Assembly (NCBI RefSeq): GCF_036245475.1
Contig: NZ_BTPM01000002.1
Span: 806,001-870,000, forward strand
DNA: 64,000 nt
Direction of reading: 5' to 3'
From: Vibrio sp. 10N
Lineage (GTDB): Bacteria > Pseudomonadota > Gammaproteobacteria > Enterobacterales > Vibrionaceae
Below, piece by piece: positions 34,830-44,413 of this stretch. The translations under genes were made by a program, and so were the position numbers. The notes beneath the pieces were generated by a model that worked only from the letters and a program-made list of their open reading frames with translations, was not told the origin of the DNA and ran no database searches. The stretch's first letter is position 1, and each line of letters starts with the position of its first letter.

Positions 34830-35849
34830 ATGAGAAAAACAGTGGTAGCAGCATCAATAATAGGCGCTATAACGGCAGCAGCGCCCGTCTTCGCCGACGA
34901 AGGCACATATATAGGGGGTCGTTTAGGGGGTTCACAACTCTCCGACGCCTGTAACATCTCCGGAGCACCTTGTACAGATAGTGGTTTTAGTGCAGGTTTC
35001 TTTGGCGGATACGATTGGAACGACTATATCGCACTTGAGTTCGCTTATGACTGGCTAGGTAGCTACGAAACTTCGTTCATCGAAGGTTCTACGGGTTATC
35101 GCCAAGATGCCAACATGAGTGCATTCACTTTAGCACCCAAGTTCTCTTATCCATTTACTGATGACTGGGCAGTATTTGGTAAAATTGGTGGCGCATACAC
35201 CGTTTATGGCGATCGCAAAAAAACTGCACTCATGGGTGGTGTCGGTGTTGAGTATGATTTCGCCACTGCATGGTCTGGCCGTTTAGAATATCAACGTATC
35301 AATGGTGTTAAAGATGGTTGGTTTGACACAGATGTTGATACCTTCTGGCTAGGCATTTCCTACTCATTTGGTAACGCGGCAGCGGCGGCAGCAGCGACGG
35401 CAGCAGCGGCAACACAAGCCCCTGTGGAAGAACAGCCACCTGTTGTAGAAGCGGTTATCCTGACTAAAACCTTTGAACAAGTTCAAGGTCAAGAAACGTT
35501 CGCCTTCAATAGCTCAGAGCTCGAAGAGAGTAAGAAGTCTGACTTTGATCCTCTTATCGCGTTGATGAATGAGCACCCAGAGGCGACCGTCACTATCGTT
35601 GGTTACACCGATTCCTCAGGCCCAGAAGAAGTCAACCAACGCATTTCTGAAGAACGTGCAGAGTCTATTGCGGCTTACCTAGAATCTCAAGGTATCGACC
35701 GTTCGAGAATGTCTGTAAGTGGTATGGGTGAAGCAAACCCAGTTGCTGATAACTCGACTAAAGAAGGCCGTGCACAAAACCGCCGCGTTGAAATCACGGT
35801 TCCAGAGTTTGAGTACACTGTTGAAGAAATGGTAGAAACGACACAATAA
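34830..35849 (+). CDS. OmpA-family outer-membrane protein
   Basis: A 339-residue protein with signal peptide (cleaved near FADEG), an 8-strand OmpA-like beta-barrel (about 22-180) starting YIGGRLGGSQL, an Ala-rich then Pro-rich linker (NAAAAAAATAAAATQAPVEE), and a C-terminal OmpA_C murein-binding domain (about 210-320) with VTIVGYTDSSG and NRRVEITV. The Ala/Pro linker is a typical hinge. A perfect 12-bp palindrome ATCGTTAACGAT lies at 34803-34814, between the promoter region and the RBS, and may be an operator or mRNA structure. It probably anchors the outer membrane to murein. Confidence 0.92.
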   Translation: MRKTVVAASIIGAITAAAPVFADEGTYIGGRLGGSQLSDACNISGAPCTDSGFSAGFFGGYDWNDYIALEFAYDWLGSYETSFIEGSTGYRQDANMSAFTLAPKFSYPFTDDWAVFGKIGGAYTVYGDRKKTALMGGVGVEYDFATAWSGRLEYQRINGVKDGWFDTDVDTFWLGISYSFGNAAAAAAATAAAATQAPVEEQPPVVEAVILTKTFEQVQGQETFAFNSSELEESKKSDFDPLIALMNEHPEATVTIVGYTDSSGPEEVNQRISEERAESIAAYLESQGIDRSRMSVSGMGEANPVADNSTKEGRAQNRRVEITVPEFEYTVEEMVETTQ

Positions 35850-35868
35850 GTATCAGTAATACATAACG

Positions 35869-35900
35869 AAAATCGGGCCAAACTAAAGGCCCGATTTTTT
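35869..35900. terminator. Strong bidirectional terminator
   Basis: AAAATCGGGCC pairs with GGCCCGATTTTTT between the convergent OmpA-like and metY genes. Confidence 0.9.
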
Positions 35901-35911
35901 ATTTCTCAAGT

Positions 35912-37180
35912 TTACGCTTTCAAAGCTTGTTCAAGATCGGCCAGAATATCATCAATGTGTTCAATGCCTACCGACAAACGAATCATTTCAGGTCTTACAC
36001 CAGCTTCGCGTTGCTCACTCTCGCTCATCTGACGATGGGTCGTTGACGCTGGGTGACAAGCAAGGGATTTAGCATCGCCAATATTCACTAATCGCTTAAA
36101 GATTGCGAGCGCGTCATAGAAACGAACGCCCGCTTCGTAGCCTTCTTTCAATCCAAATGACAAAATAGCAGACGGCTTACCCTTCATGTATTTCGCGGCT
36201 AATTCAAAATGCGGCGAGCTTTCCAAACCTGCATAAGATACCCAACTCACCTTTTCATGGTTTTGCAAAAACTCCGCAACCTTAATGGCGTTTTCGGTAT
36301 GCCGTTCCATTCTCAGCGATAAGGTCTCTAGACCCTGAAGCAGCATAAACGCGTTCATAGGTGACAATGCCGACCCGGTATTACGAAGCGGTACTGTACG
36401 TGCGCGACCTATGAATGCCGCTGGACCAAACGCCTCCGTATAGACAACCCCGTGATACGAAGGCTCAGGCTGATTAAACACTGGGAAACGATCTTTATGC
36501 TTATCCCAAGGGAATTTACCAGAATCAATGATGATGCCTCCCAAGGAGGTTCCATGGCCGCCAACATACTTAGTTAACGAATGGACAACGATATCTGCAC
36601 CAAACTCAATCGGTTTACACAGTACCGGCGTCGCAACCGTATTATCAACAATAACAGGCACACCCGCCTGATGTGCGAGTGTCGAAATCCCCTCAATATC
36701 CACGATATTACCCGCCGGATTGCCAATCGATTCACAATAGACGGCTTTGGTATTTTCATCGATAAGCTCTGCTAGCGACTCTGGGCTATCGTCTTTGGCA
36801 AATTTCACCTGAATCCCCTGCTTTGGCAACATGTGCGCGAACAGAGTGTAGGTTCCACCATAGAGCTGAGGCGTCGATACAATATTGTCTCCCGCCTCTG
36901 CCAGCGTCAAAATGGCGTAGTTGATGGCCGCACTACCTGCACTCACCACAAGACCGGCAATACCGCCTTCCAACGCAGCCATTCGCTGCTCAAGCACATC
37001 ATTGGTTGGGTTCATGATGCGGGTATAAATATTTCCCGGAACTTCAAGGTTGAAGAGGTCGGCACCATGCTGCGCACTGTCAAACTCATACGCCACAGTC
37101 TGGTAGATGGGAGTTGCTACCGACTTGGTGGTTGGATCCGTTTCGTAGCCGTGATGTATTGATAAAGTCTCGTCTTTCAT
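35912..37180 (-). CDS. metY: O-acetylhomoserine sulfhydrylase
   Basis: A 422-residue PLP enzyme of the Cys/Met metabolism family that makes homocysteine (or related) from O-acetylhomoserine and sulfide. The start at 37180 follows GGAAGAG, which itself lies inside a false upstream start at 37195. The PLP lysine is Lys204 in VVHSLTKYVGGHG, and the typical N-terminus ETLSIHHGYETDPTTKS is present. No MetJ box was seen in the 5' region. It is divergent from the ADP-ribosylglycohydrolase gene. Confidence 0.92.
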   Translation of the reverse strand: MKDETLSIHHGYETDPTTKSVATPIYQTVAYEFDSAQHGADLFNLEVPGNIYTRIMNPTNDVLEQRMAALEGGIAGLVVSAGSAAINYAILTLAEAGDNIVSTPQLYGGTYTLFAHMLPKQGIQVKFAKDDSPESLAELIDENTKAVYCESIGNPAGNIVDIEGISTLAHQAGVPVIVDNTVATPVLCKPIEFGADIVVHSLTKYVGGHGTSLGGIIIDSGKFPWDKHKDRFPVFNQPEPSYHGVVYTEAFGPAAFIGRARTVPLRNTGSALSPMNAFMLLQGLETLSLRMERHTENAIKVAEFLQNHEKVSWVSYAGLESSPHFELAAKYMKGKPSAILSFGLKEGYEAGVRFYDALAIFKRLVNIGDAKSLACHPASTTHRQMSESEQREAGVRPEMIRLSVGIEHIDDILADLEQALKA

Positions 37181-37256
37181 CGCTCTTCCTTTCACAAAGT
37201 TCCGTACAGAAATTATCTCATGAGGCCAGTAGCCTTATTCGAACACTAAGGAGATC

Positions 37257-37272
37257 ACGCAAAAATTTGCGT
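37257..37272. promoter_or_regulatory. PurR-like palindrome between metY and ADP-ribosylglycohydrolase
   Basis: ACGCAAA-aa-TTTGCGT has 7-bp arms identical to the PurR operator but lacks its central CG. It may bind PurR weakly or another LacI-family regulator. It lies 74 bp from the start of the plus-strand gene and 77 bp from the minus-strand gene. Confidence 0.4.
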
Positions 37273-37330
37273 TAGCCCCAAAAAAGTCTACCCCAAAGCG
37301 CCTACAATAACAGACTCAAGGATTACTTCT

Positions 37331-38299
37331 GTGATGTATGGACACGTGATGAATAGTGAAAATAATCGAGCATTAAATTCCGTGATTGGCGCACTGGTCG
37401 CCGATGCTGCGTCAATGGGCTTTCATTGGTTATATGACCAAGTCGCCATCAAAACCCTCTCGAATGGCACGCCAGAGTTCCACGCACCCAATGCCAAAGA
37501 CTATATAGATAAAGGCTATTACGCCCACGAAGGCAAAAAGCCCGGTGACTATTCCCAATATGGAGTCCAAATGATCGCGATGCTAGATGCTATTGCGAAG
37601 CATGGACAATACGACGAAGCGAAATACATTCAAGCCTTTCGAGAATGGTTTGATATGGGAGGCAAGTGGCGTGGTTACATAGATAAGCCGACCAAACTCA
37701 CTCTGCTTACCGCTCATGCGCTTGAAGCTGAAGATAAGCCATTGTCGAATCTGGGAGCAGACGACACACAAAACCCCGCGGTTTCTAAACTGCCTCCACT
37801 GTTAGCCGTTCATCATAATGATAAAAACCTCAACCAACTTGTTGAGTCAGCGGTGCGCGTCACCAACAACAATGATACAGCAGTCGCTTATGCCCTCGCC
37901 TCTGCGGCCATTTTGAAAGCCGCATTATCAGGTAAAACGCCATTAGAAAGCGTACATAGTGCTAAAGGCCTGTCAGATCTAACCGACGAAGCTATTAAGC
38001 TCGCCGAAGAGCGGGTTTTAAAGCCCTCTAACGAGGTCGCCACAGAACTCGGTATGCACTGCGGTTTGGAAGCCTCCTTCCCTGTGACCGTTCACCTGCT
38101 ACTGAATGCCACTAGCTACGAAGCCGCCATTCGTGAAAACATACTGTGTGCTGGAGACAACTGCGGCCGCGCGATACTGCTCGGTGCGACACTAGCAGCG
38201 TGTTATCAAGGAACTGAACAAGACATCCCAAGAACATGGGAACTGAAAGTACCACTGCCTAAGTCGCTATTAGCCTGTCAGAGGTTGTTGTTTGGGTAA
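37331..38299 (+). CDS. ADP-ribosylglycohydrolase-family protein
   Basis: A 322-residue protein of the ADP-ribosylglycohydrolase (DraG/ARH) fold. It carries the N-terminal motif ALVADAASMGFHWLYDQ and a C-terminal CAGDNCGRAILLGATLAACYQG, corresponding to the family's metal-binding GDxDS-type region (here GDNCG). It may remove ADP-ribose from a target or act on a nucleotide derivative. Start at 37331 or 37349 (in-frame ATG); neither has a clear RBS. Its last 41 bp overlap the convergent GNAT gene. Confidence 0.82.
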   Translation: MMYGHVMNSENNRALNSVIGALVADAASMGFHWLYDQVAIKTLSNGTPEFHAPNAKDYIDKGYYAHEGKKPGDYSQYGVQMIAMLDAIAKHGQYDEAKYIQAFREWFDMGGKWRGYIDKPTKLTLLTAHALEAEDKPLSNLGADDTQNPAVSKLPPLLAVHHNDKNLNQLVESAVRVTNNNDTAVAYALASAAILKAALSGKTPLESVHSAKGLSDLTDEAIKLAEERVLKPSNEVATELGMHCGLEASFPVTVHLLLNATSYEAAIRENILCAGDNCGRAILLGATLAACYQGTEQDIPRTWELKVPLPKSLLACQRLLFG

Positions 38300-38786
38300 G
38301 GTGATTCACTCTGTCAGTTAGGCCGAGTTTAGACAACAAGCTCTCTAATTCGGCCTCTAGCGTTAGTATCCCATCTTTACGCTGTATTTGCTTAAAACCC
38401 GCAGCAAAGTATTGCTTTTGAGCTGGATTATTTTCAAACACACAACAACGTATGCTCACTATATCTTGCTTTGCGCTTAGGTAACCAAGCATCGTCTTGA
38501 TAAGCCTATAGCCCAACAACCGATGCTGTAACGTTTTAACGACCTGTAACGAGTCTATATACAGTACATTTTCAGAAATATGAAAGGCGATAAATCCAAC
38601 CACTTGTTGTCCCAGCTCGGCGACCAACACCGACTTTGACTGATAGTGTCGAACGATAGAGTCGGGCTTCCAATCGAGGTTCAACTCTAGCTGCATCTGC
38701 AACATATTATCTTCAATAAGTTGATATATATTTGTCCAGTCTCCGTCTGAAGCGACTCTTATCTTTAAGGAACTGCCAGCCTTCAT
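38259..38786 (-). CDS. GNAT-family acetyltransferase
   Basis: A 175-residue N-acetyltransferase-like protein. It shows VASDGDWTNIYQLIEDN at the start, the beta-4 segment VVGFIAFHISENVLYIDSLQVV, then the acetyl-CoA loop region HRLLGYRLIKTMLGYLSA, and FENNPAQKQYFAAGFK. The canonical R/Q-x-x-G-x-G/A loop is HRLLGYR here. The substrate is unknown. It overlaps the ADP-ribosylglycohydrolase gene tail to tail by 41 bp. Confidence 0.78.
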   Translation of the reverse strand: MKAGSSLKIRVASDGDWTNIYQLIEDNMLQMQLELNLDWKPDSIVRHYQSKSVLVAELGQQVVGFIAFHISENVLYIDSLQVVKTLQHRLLGYRLIKTMLGYLSAKQDIVSIRCCVFENNPAQKQYFAAGFKQIQRKDGILTLEAELESLLSKLGLTDRVNHLTQTTTSDRLIAT

Positions 38787-39167
38787 ATTACTTCTATTCC
38801 ATTAGTTATTTAGCTACATCGACATATGCTCAACCAGAATCTGCCGTCTCGTACTTCGCTTCGACTCATGTTAGGTCCATAAGATTACAACTGGCATTGA
38901 AAATTACACATTATGTCGAAGCGAGTTACCGCCCAACTATATAAACGTGAAAAAAGTTTGAAAGTCTTTGACCAATCACACATAAGCACTTTGCTTAAAC
39001 ACTGAGTTTCAACGGTATTTGTTACGCTGATCTATTCAAAGAAAGAAATCTGAGCGATACCTTGTCTATTGCTTATCATATGCACAAAATCTTATATCTT
39101 TGGATGCCAATGATGCAAAGTGATGATACTGTATCGCCACCTCAGCAGGCAGCAAAGAATAGAAGCC
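38787..39167. other. Intergenic region before the micro-operon
   Basis: No gene is supported in this 381-bp gap. It is AT-rich and lies upstream of three small overlapping ORFs; the promoter is presumably here but no clear consensus or operator was seen. Confidence 0.35.
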
Positions 39168-39452
39168 ATGCAAACCATTCGCTCAGTTGAAAACAGAGCT
39201 CTCATGGGCTCTATCATCACTAAGGCACTGGACACTACTTTTGTTAACCCACAATGGGGAATATGGTCCCTTTCAACGGAAGAACTGCTAGAGGACATCA
39301 AATTTCACGCTTCTATTGATTCTGTCGTTGGATATATTGGTGTTGGCGCTTCTGTGTTGGGAGGCAAAGATCTCATCAAAAATATCTGGTCTCAGAAAAG
39401 AATGGAAGACAGCACTGGATCATGTTGGTTATTTGGGGCTGCATCTACATGA
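39168..39452 (+). CDS. Hypothetical small protein, first of ATGA-linked chain
   Basis: A 94-residue reading frame starting at ATG 39168 (MQTIRSVENRALMGS). It contains a moderately hydrophobic stretch (VVGYIGVGASVLGG) at about 55-68 and resembles no family I know. Its TGA shares bases with the ATG of the next ORF (ATGA at 39449-39452). A second frame over the 3' half also reads protein-like (EWKTALDHVGYLGLHLHEQ), so a frameshift in this gene cannot be excluded. Confidence 0.45.
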   Translation: MQTIRSVENRALMGSIITKALDTTFVNPQWGIWSLSTEELLEDIKFHASIDSVVGYIGVGASVLGGKDLIKNIWSQKRMEDSTGSCWLFGAAST

Positions 39453-39529
39453 ACAAACAAGAGCTCATAAAAGCCCAACAAGAACAGCGTCATCGAACCA
39501 CCACCAAAAGCTCGAGGTTCTACTTATGA
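39449..39529 (+). CDS. 26-residue ORF linking two genes
   Basis: The ORF reads MNKQELIKAQQEQRHRTTTK plus six residues. Both ends are ATGA overlaps: its ATG overlaps the stop of the first ORF, and its TGA overlaps the ATG of the third ORF. The peptide is basic and glutamine-rich. Overlap on both sides suggests translational coupling; alternatively it is a coincidental reading frame in the tail of a frameshifted gene. Confidence 0.4.
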   Translation: MNKQELIKAQQEQRHRTTTKSSRFYL

Positions 39530-39717
39530 TAATAAACGTACTCATGAAGGTGATATTCTACTCAGTATTACTGGGCTTTGTGGTTTGGTACTGGGGAGAA
39601 GCGAATGAAACGATCAAAACTGGCCTTTTCTTTTTTGTTTTTCTAATCGCTTTTTCTCAAAATGTTTATTACTCACACAAGCTGTCGAAGCTGGAAGAAC
39701 ATGATCAAGATGCATAA
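39526..39717 (+). CDS. Small membrane protein, third in chain
   Basis: A 63-residue protein with two hydrophobic helices, FYSVLLGFVVWYWGEA and TGLFFFVFLIAFSQNVYY, and a charged C-terminus (KLSKLEEHDQDA). It resembles holin-like or small membrane proteins in size and layout but I cannot name a family. An inner ATG at 39544 is an alternative start. Its ATG overlaps the stop of the 26-residue ORF. Confidence 0.55.
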   Translation: MIINVLMKVIFYSVLLGFVVWYWGEANETIKTGLFFFVFLIAFSQNVYYSHKLSKLEEHDQDA

Positions 39718-39760
39718 GAGTGTGGTGTTCTGTCTATCTGAACACCACGACTAAATACCT

Positions 39761-40069
39761 CTATACCACCACAAACTCAATCACATACAACTCATCCTCA
39801 CCAGGATAAATCTCACTAATTACCTCACGCAACTGCGGGATAGTCATGTTCTCCTGCTCAGCGTGTGTTGCGTTGATGTCATCGAATGAAATTGGTGTGA
39901 TGGAGCGAATATTCAAGTTACCGAATACTCGTCCATCTTCGAATGTGGCGACTGGAATGGTACGGCCGAGTTCGAAATCAATCTCTGATTTATCGCGAAT
40001 CGTGATGGTCTTTTTACCGGCCATGATATCGGCTTCGAAGCGTTCAAAAAAAGTGATTTGGTCGCGCAT
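39761..40069 (-). CDS. yqfB: N4-acetylcytidine amidohydrolase, YqfB/ASCH family
   Basis: A 102-residue ASCH-domain enzyme that hydrolyses N4-acetylcytidine to cytidine. It matches E. coli YqfB in length and sequence style: TFFERFEADIMAGKKTITIRD contains the catalytic Lys, and IPQLREVISEIYP follows. The start at 40069 has AGGAGAAA upstream; an upstream in-frame start lies inside sbcC. It begins 13 bp after the sbcC stop, so it is likely the last gene of an sbcD-sbcC-yqfB operon. Confidence 0.9.
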   Translation of the reverse strand: MRDQITFFERFEADIMAGKKTITIRDKSEIDFELGRTIPVATFEDGRVFGNLNIRSITPISFDDINATHAEQENMTIPQLREVISEIYPGEDELYVIEFVVV

Positions 40070-40082
40070 TATGTTGTTTCTC

Positions 40083-43000
40083 CTAATTGACCAAACTAAC
40101 CGTGCTACCGACGCGTGATGCATGTACATCCAGTCGGAGCGGCATTTGTTCTTTTAACTCAGACACGTGGGAAATGATTCCAATCGTACGGCCTGATTGT
40201 TGAAGCTCAACCAGCGTTTGTACCGCAAGGTCAAGAGATTCGGGATCGAGGCTACCAAAGCCTTCGTCAATAAACAGAGTATCAAGCCTTATTCCACCAC
40301 TGTAAGACTGCACAACGTCAGACAGACCAAGCGCAAGTGACAATGCAGCCATGAATGACTCACCGCCTGAGAGCGTTGCTACGTCGCGCCATTTTCCGGT
40401 ATAAGCATCTTCGACAATAAGATCAAGGCCAGAGCCCGCATTACCCTTAGAACGCGATTCTTTACGTTTCAAATCATAACGCCCTTTACTCATTAGTCTT
40501 AGTCGTTGCGACGCTTGGATCAGAACATCATCTAGCAAAACGCCAAGAACAAAACGGTGAAGACTGATTTTATTGCCGGTTCGTCCATTAGCAACGTCAC
40601 TCAAGGTACCCACGACTTGATACTGTTTGTCCAGCTCTTCATTCTGTAAGCGAAGAGTTTCGATTCGTTTGCGGACTTGAAGCAAATTGTTTTGTTGCGA
40701 TTGATGCGTTTGATGTTGCACAAGCACCGACTGATAAGCAGCATCTGCTTGCTGCTTATTCAGCATCAATTGCTCAATCGCTGGCATTGATTGCTCTTTA
40801 AGCTGAGCTGTCAGTAAATTGAGCTGCTCTTTAAGGCGAATGCCTTCATGTTGATAATGCTCAATTTGCTTCGCCTTTTGTTCGACACTTTCCGGGGGAA
40901 GCTTAGCGTTCAAAAACGTTTGCTCTGACTCAAATACACTGCTTTCTAGCGCTGCCTTCCATGCCGTCGACGCGTTTTCTCGGGAAAGCTCTAACTCTTC
41001 GAACTGTTTTTGCAACGTATCCAAATGAGATTCAAATTTCGCAAGCGTTTCACCCGCCTGTTTCAATGCTTGCATCGCCTTCTCTAGAGCCGCTGCCTTT
41101 TGAACAAGTTCAGTCTCAATAGCTTGCTGACGTCCCAGTACCGCTAGCGCTGTCGCATAACCCGTATTGTTGCTCGCCTCTAATGAGCTAACGACGCCAC
41201 TAAGCTGCTGGACTTGGTTAGTGGCTTCATTCACTTGATTGGTCGTTTGTTCAAGCTGTTGAGACAATTCAACGCGTTTTGCGGTTGCTTGCTGATATTG
41301 CGTCTGCATTAACTCCATATTCAGCGCTTGTAATGCGGTAATACGCGTTGATAATTCAGCAATCCTCTGCTGGACACTTTGAGTGAGATGAGCAACGTCC
41401 TGCTGTTGATCAACACCCAAAGAATCCAACCACTCTTGCCTGCGCGTGACTTGAGTAGCTATTTGACTTTCAAGCTCAGCCATTAACTGTTGTTGGCGAC
41501 TAAGTTCGTCTTTCGCTGCGGTTTCAACTTCTCTTAGTTCATTGACTTGATCAAGTGTCACCACTTCACCCGCGAAGGTGGCAATATTGGGATGCTCTAA
41601 GCTACCACATACCGGGCAAGGATTATCTTGCTCAAGAGAAGCGGCCAGCAAAGCCGCTTGTCCGCTGTGCCAAGCAATTTCCGCTTCGGTGCGCGTTTGA
41701 CGTGTCTTGTTCACAACAGGTTCTTGCGAGGTTATTACACCAACCAACTCCGCTCGTTGTTTCTGCTGATCAAGTAGCTGAGCGTCGATGCTCGCGATAG
41801 ATTGCAGAGCCTGCTGCTTCTTGTTCTCAATATCCAGAGAAAGGGTGAGTTCACTAAGCTGTGACTTTTGCTTCTCAGCATCGACAAACGCAGCACGCAA
41901 CCCCTCTTCCTGTTGAGTCATTGCGTTGAGCTGTTCGGCAAGAGACGTTTGCGCAGCCGTAACATGCCCAAGCTGTTGATTCGCCTGCTGTAATGCCATT
42001 TTCTTGCTATCAAGTTCTTTTAGGCGCTCTGCTAAAGCACTCAGCTCAAACCGCTCTTGTTTTAATGACTCGGCATCATCATTGGCTTTTTTAGCATCAT
42101 CAAACGCGGCCTGAGCCTTGGATTGATTTTGCTGCGCCTGAGCTATTTTACTGCGCCCAGTTTGCAGTCGCTCAGCTAAAGTGGCGGACTCTTTGGTTAA
42201 ACGTAAATGATGGTCATAATCAGGCTGAATAGCTGCGGATGCCCTATGAGCATCGAGCTGAGACTTAGTCAATTCAATCGCGTCACTACCTTGCAGGTGC
42301 TTACGTTGTGCCTGTTCAAGTTCGGTTTTTAACGCGAATTTTTTCTCAAGCTCAAGCGCAGTATCAAGCTCTTGTTGCGCGTTCGCTCGCACGATCTCCG
42401 CTTGTTTAAGTTCCTTGCCTGCCTGCTCAAGCACTGGCGCTAGCTCAACTAACTTTTGCGAGAGCTGTGATTCCGACTCCATCGAGGCAACATCCAGTGC
42501 GCCTTTAATTTGATTGTCGAACTCTTCTTTAGCCTTGCGAATACCCGCAGCACGCTCAAACAACACACGTTCAATCGTGGTGTAAATTTGAGTTTGGAAC
42601 AACTGGCCAAAAATCGCTTCACGCTCTTTAGAACTTGCCGTTAATAGTTCTCGAAATTTACCCTGTGGGATAACCATGACCTGACGGAATTGCTTTACGT
42701 CCAATCCAATCAACTCTTGGATAGCGGTAGCAACAGGTTTGGGCTTGTTGGCAATCAGCGCGTCTCTATCAAGATTAATAAGCTGGGCTGCATGAGACTT
42801 TTTCGTCATCCCCTCACCGCGCTGCTTAGGCACCTCTTGATCTGGGCTACGAGTAATTTGATAGCGAACCCCGGCCAGTTCAAACTCGAACGTAATTGTG
42901 GTTAAAAGCTTGACATCGGCATAGTCACAACGCATTTGATCGCCGGTACGTTCACTGCCTGTTGTTTCACCATACAATGCATAACAGATCGCGTCTAAGA

Positions 43001-43130
43001 TCGAGCTTTTGCCTGAGCCAGTCGGCCCATTGATCAAAAATAGTGGTGAGTCACCTAAGGTGCGAAAGTCAATGTGCTCAACACCCGAGAAAGGGCCAAA
43101 AGCTTGCAGGGTCAGCGTTAATGGTTTCAT
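40083..43130 (-). CDS. sbcC: Exonuclease SbcCD ATPase subunit
   Basis: A 1015-residue SMC-like ATPase (Rad50 homologue). Walker A is GPTGSGKS at residues 35-42. Two long coiled coils (about 200-460 and 530-830) flank the zinc hook CPVCG near residue 505. The C-terminal signature is LSGGESFMAALSLALGLSD, followed by Walker B LDTLFIDEGFGSLDPESL. It acts with SbcD to cut hairpins and DNA ends in recombination repair. It starts 4 bp after sbcD stops, with AGGAGC as RBS. Confidence 0.97.
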   Translation of the reverse strand: MKPLTLTLQAFGPFSGVEHIDFRTLGDSPLFLINGPTGSGKSSILDAICYALYGETTGSERTGDQMRCDYADVKLLTTITFEFELAGVRYQITRSPDQEVPKQRGEGMTKKSHAAQLINLDRDALIANKPKPVATAIQELIGLDVKQFRQVMVIPQGKFRELLTASSKEREAIFGQLFQTQIYTTIERVLFERAAGIRKAKEEFDNQIKGALDVASMESESQLSQKLVELAPVLEQAGKELKQAEIVRANAQQELDTALELEKKFALKTELEQAQRKHLQGSDAIELTKSQLDAHRASAAIQPDYDHHLRLTKESATLAERLQTGRSKIAQAQQNQSKAQAAFDDAKKANDDAESLKQERFELSALAERLKELDSKKMALQQANQQLGHVTAAQTSLAEQLNAMTQQEEGLRAAFVDAEKQKSQLSELTLSLDIENKKQQALQSIASIDAQLLDQQKQRAELVGVITSQEPVVNKTRQTRTEAEIAWHSGQAALLAASLEQDNPCPVCGSLEHPNIATFAGEVVTLDQVNELREVETAAKDELSRQQQLMAELESQIATQVTRRQEWLDSLGVDQQQDVAHLTQSVQQRIAELSTRITALQALNMELMQTQYQQATAKRVELSQQLEQTTNQVNEATNQVQQLSGVVSSLEASNNTGYATALAVLGRQQAIETELVQKAAALEKAMQALKQAGETLAKFESHLDTLQKQFEELELSRENASTAWKAALESSVFESEQTFLNAKLPPESVEQKAKQIEHYQHEGIRLKEQLNLLTAQLKEQSMPAIEQLMLNKQQADAAYQSVLVQHQTHQSQQNNLLQVRKRIETLRLQNEELDKQYQVVGTLSDVANGRTGNKISLHRFVLGVLLDDVLIQASQRLRLMSKGRYDLKRKESRSKGNAGSGLDLIVEDAYTGKWRDVATLSGGESFMAALSLALGLSDVVQSYSGGIRLDTLFIDEGFGSLDPESLDLAVQTLVELQQSGRTIGIISHVSELKEQMPLRLDVHASRVGSTVSLVN

Positions 43131-43134
43131 ACGG

Positions 43135-44283
43135 TTACTGCTCCTGTTTCGCTTGCTGAAGCGTGTTTAACACATCCGCGATCATCTCGGTTTGGCTATC
43201 GGTCATGTCATCGCCTTGCACTTCCAAGAAGAAGTCTTGGAACATGTCGAGCTCCGAACGCCCTAGCCTTGCCTGTCCCATTTCGGTTTCAACACCAATC
43301 AGCATACCTGGCTTCTCCAAGTGCAGGACATTTGGGTAGACCTCACGAAGCTTAGCCATTGGATCTAATATCGCATGTTTATCCGTCAGCCTGACTAACA
43401 AGTAATCATCGGCCTTAGGATCCGTTTTACCTTGCTCCAATAAGTCAGCCAAATCACCTTCAATAACTCGCATGTTATGTGGTGCAGTGAGCGGAACCGT
43501 TGTAATGCTTGGCTTATGCTCACCTGCGACGAACTCAACCAGCGTCATGCCCTTATTATGATGCTGCTCTGAGAACGAGTACTTCATAATGGAACCGGAG
43601 TAACGAATATGCTCAGCGCCCCGCTTTTGCGCCTGATGTAAGTGCCCAAGGGCAACATAGTCAAAGTGCTGAAAATGTTCGTAGCTAACACGGTCTGCAC
43701 CGCCAATAGACAGGGTACGCTCAGACTCACAAGTCTGTGCACCATCGATAAAGCAATGACTGAGCAACACATTTCGTTTGGATGAGTCCAACACAGCATT
43801 CAACTGATCGGCAAGGTGCATATGGGCTTCATCATGGTTGGTGACGGACACTTTATAGTGGTGTCTTACTTGCTCTGGGTCAGCATAAGGTAAGCCATAA
43901 AACAGCACCGACTCGCCGTTTTTGTCTTTAATTTCAATCGGAGTGGTAATTTGCTCTAACGAACTGATGATGTGCAAACCTGCTTGACCAAACTGTCTTG
44001 AGCCGAAGCCCAAACGTTTAGCGCCATCATGGTTTCCTGAAATCATGATTACCGGAATACTCAGTTGGCCGATAACATGGTTAAGAAATTCATCGAGCAC
44101 TTCAATTGCAGCGGTTGGTGGCACGGAGCGATCGTAAACATCACCTGCAATCAACAATGCATCAATGTCATTCTCAGTGAGATAGTGGGTGATTTGCTCA
44201 AGTACGTGCTGCTGGTCTTCAAGCAAAGACACGTTATGGAATTGCCGGCCGAGGTGCCAATCAGAAGTGTGGATAAATTTCAT
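43135..44283 (-). CDS. sbcD: Exonuclease SbcCD nuclease subunit
   Basis: A 382-residue Mre11-like manganese nuclease. The phosphoesterase motifs are HTSDWHLGR (His/Asp), IAGDVYDRSVPP, ISGNHDGAKR and, further on, LSHCFIDGA and ALGHLHQAQ. The C-terminal capping domain follows. It works with SbcC, encoded 4 bp downstream. Start ATG at 44283. Confidence 0.97.
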   Translation of the reverse strand: MKFIHTSDWHLGRQFHNVSLLEDQQHVLEQITHYLTENDIDALLIAGDVYDRSVPPTAAIEVLDEFLNHVIGQLSIPVIMISGNHDGAKRLGFGSRQFGQAGLHIISSLEQITTPIEIKDKNGESVLFYGLPYADPEQVRHHYKVSVTNHDEAHMHLADQLNAVLDSSKRNVLLSHCFIDGAQTCESERTLSIGGADRVSYEHFQHFDYVALGHLHQAQKRGAEHIRYSGSIMKYSFSEQHHNKGMTLVEFVAGEHKPSITTVPLTAPHNMRVIEGDLADLLEQGKTDPKADDYLLVRLTDKHAILDPMAKLREVYPNVLHLEKPGMLIGVETEMGQARLGRSELDMFQDFFLEVQGDDMTDSQTEMIADVLNTLQQAKQEQ

Positions 44284-44413
44284 TCAGTTCAGTTTGTTAT
44301 GTCCAATCCATAGCGCGAAGTATATCACCGGACGTAGACGCTCGTCTGCCTTCATGCAGACGAAGCGGCAACAAACTAATAGAGGAGAGCTAAAGCACCT
44401 TAAACAAGGTGCT

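Noticed and set aside
39316..39717. 133-residue frame covering the micro-operon
   Set aside because: It begins inside the first small ORF, with no RBS, and its useful part is the 63-residue membrane protein. I cannot exclude that it reflects a frameshift.
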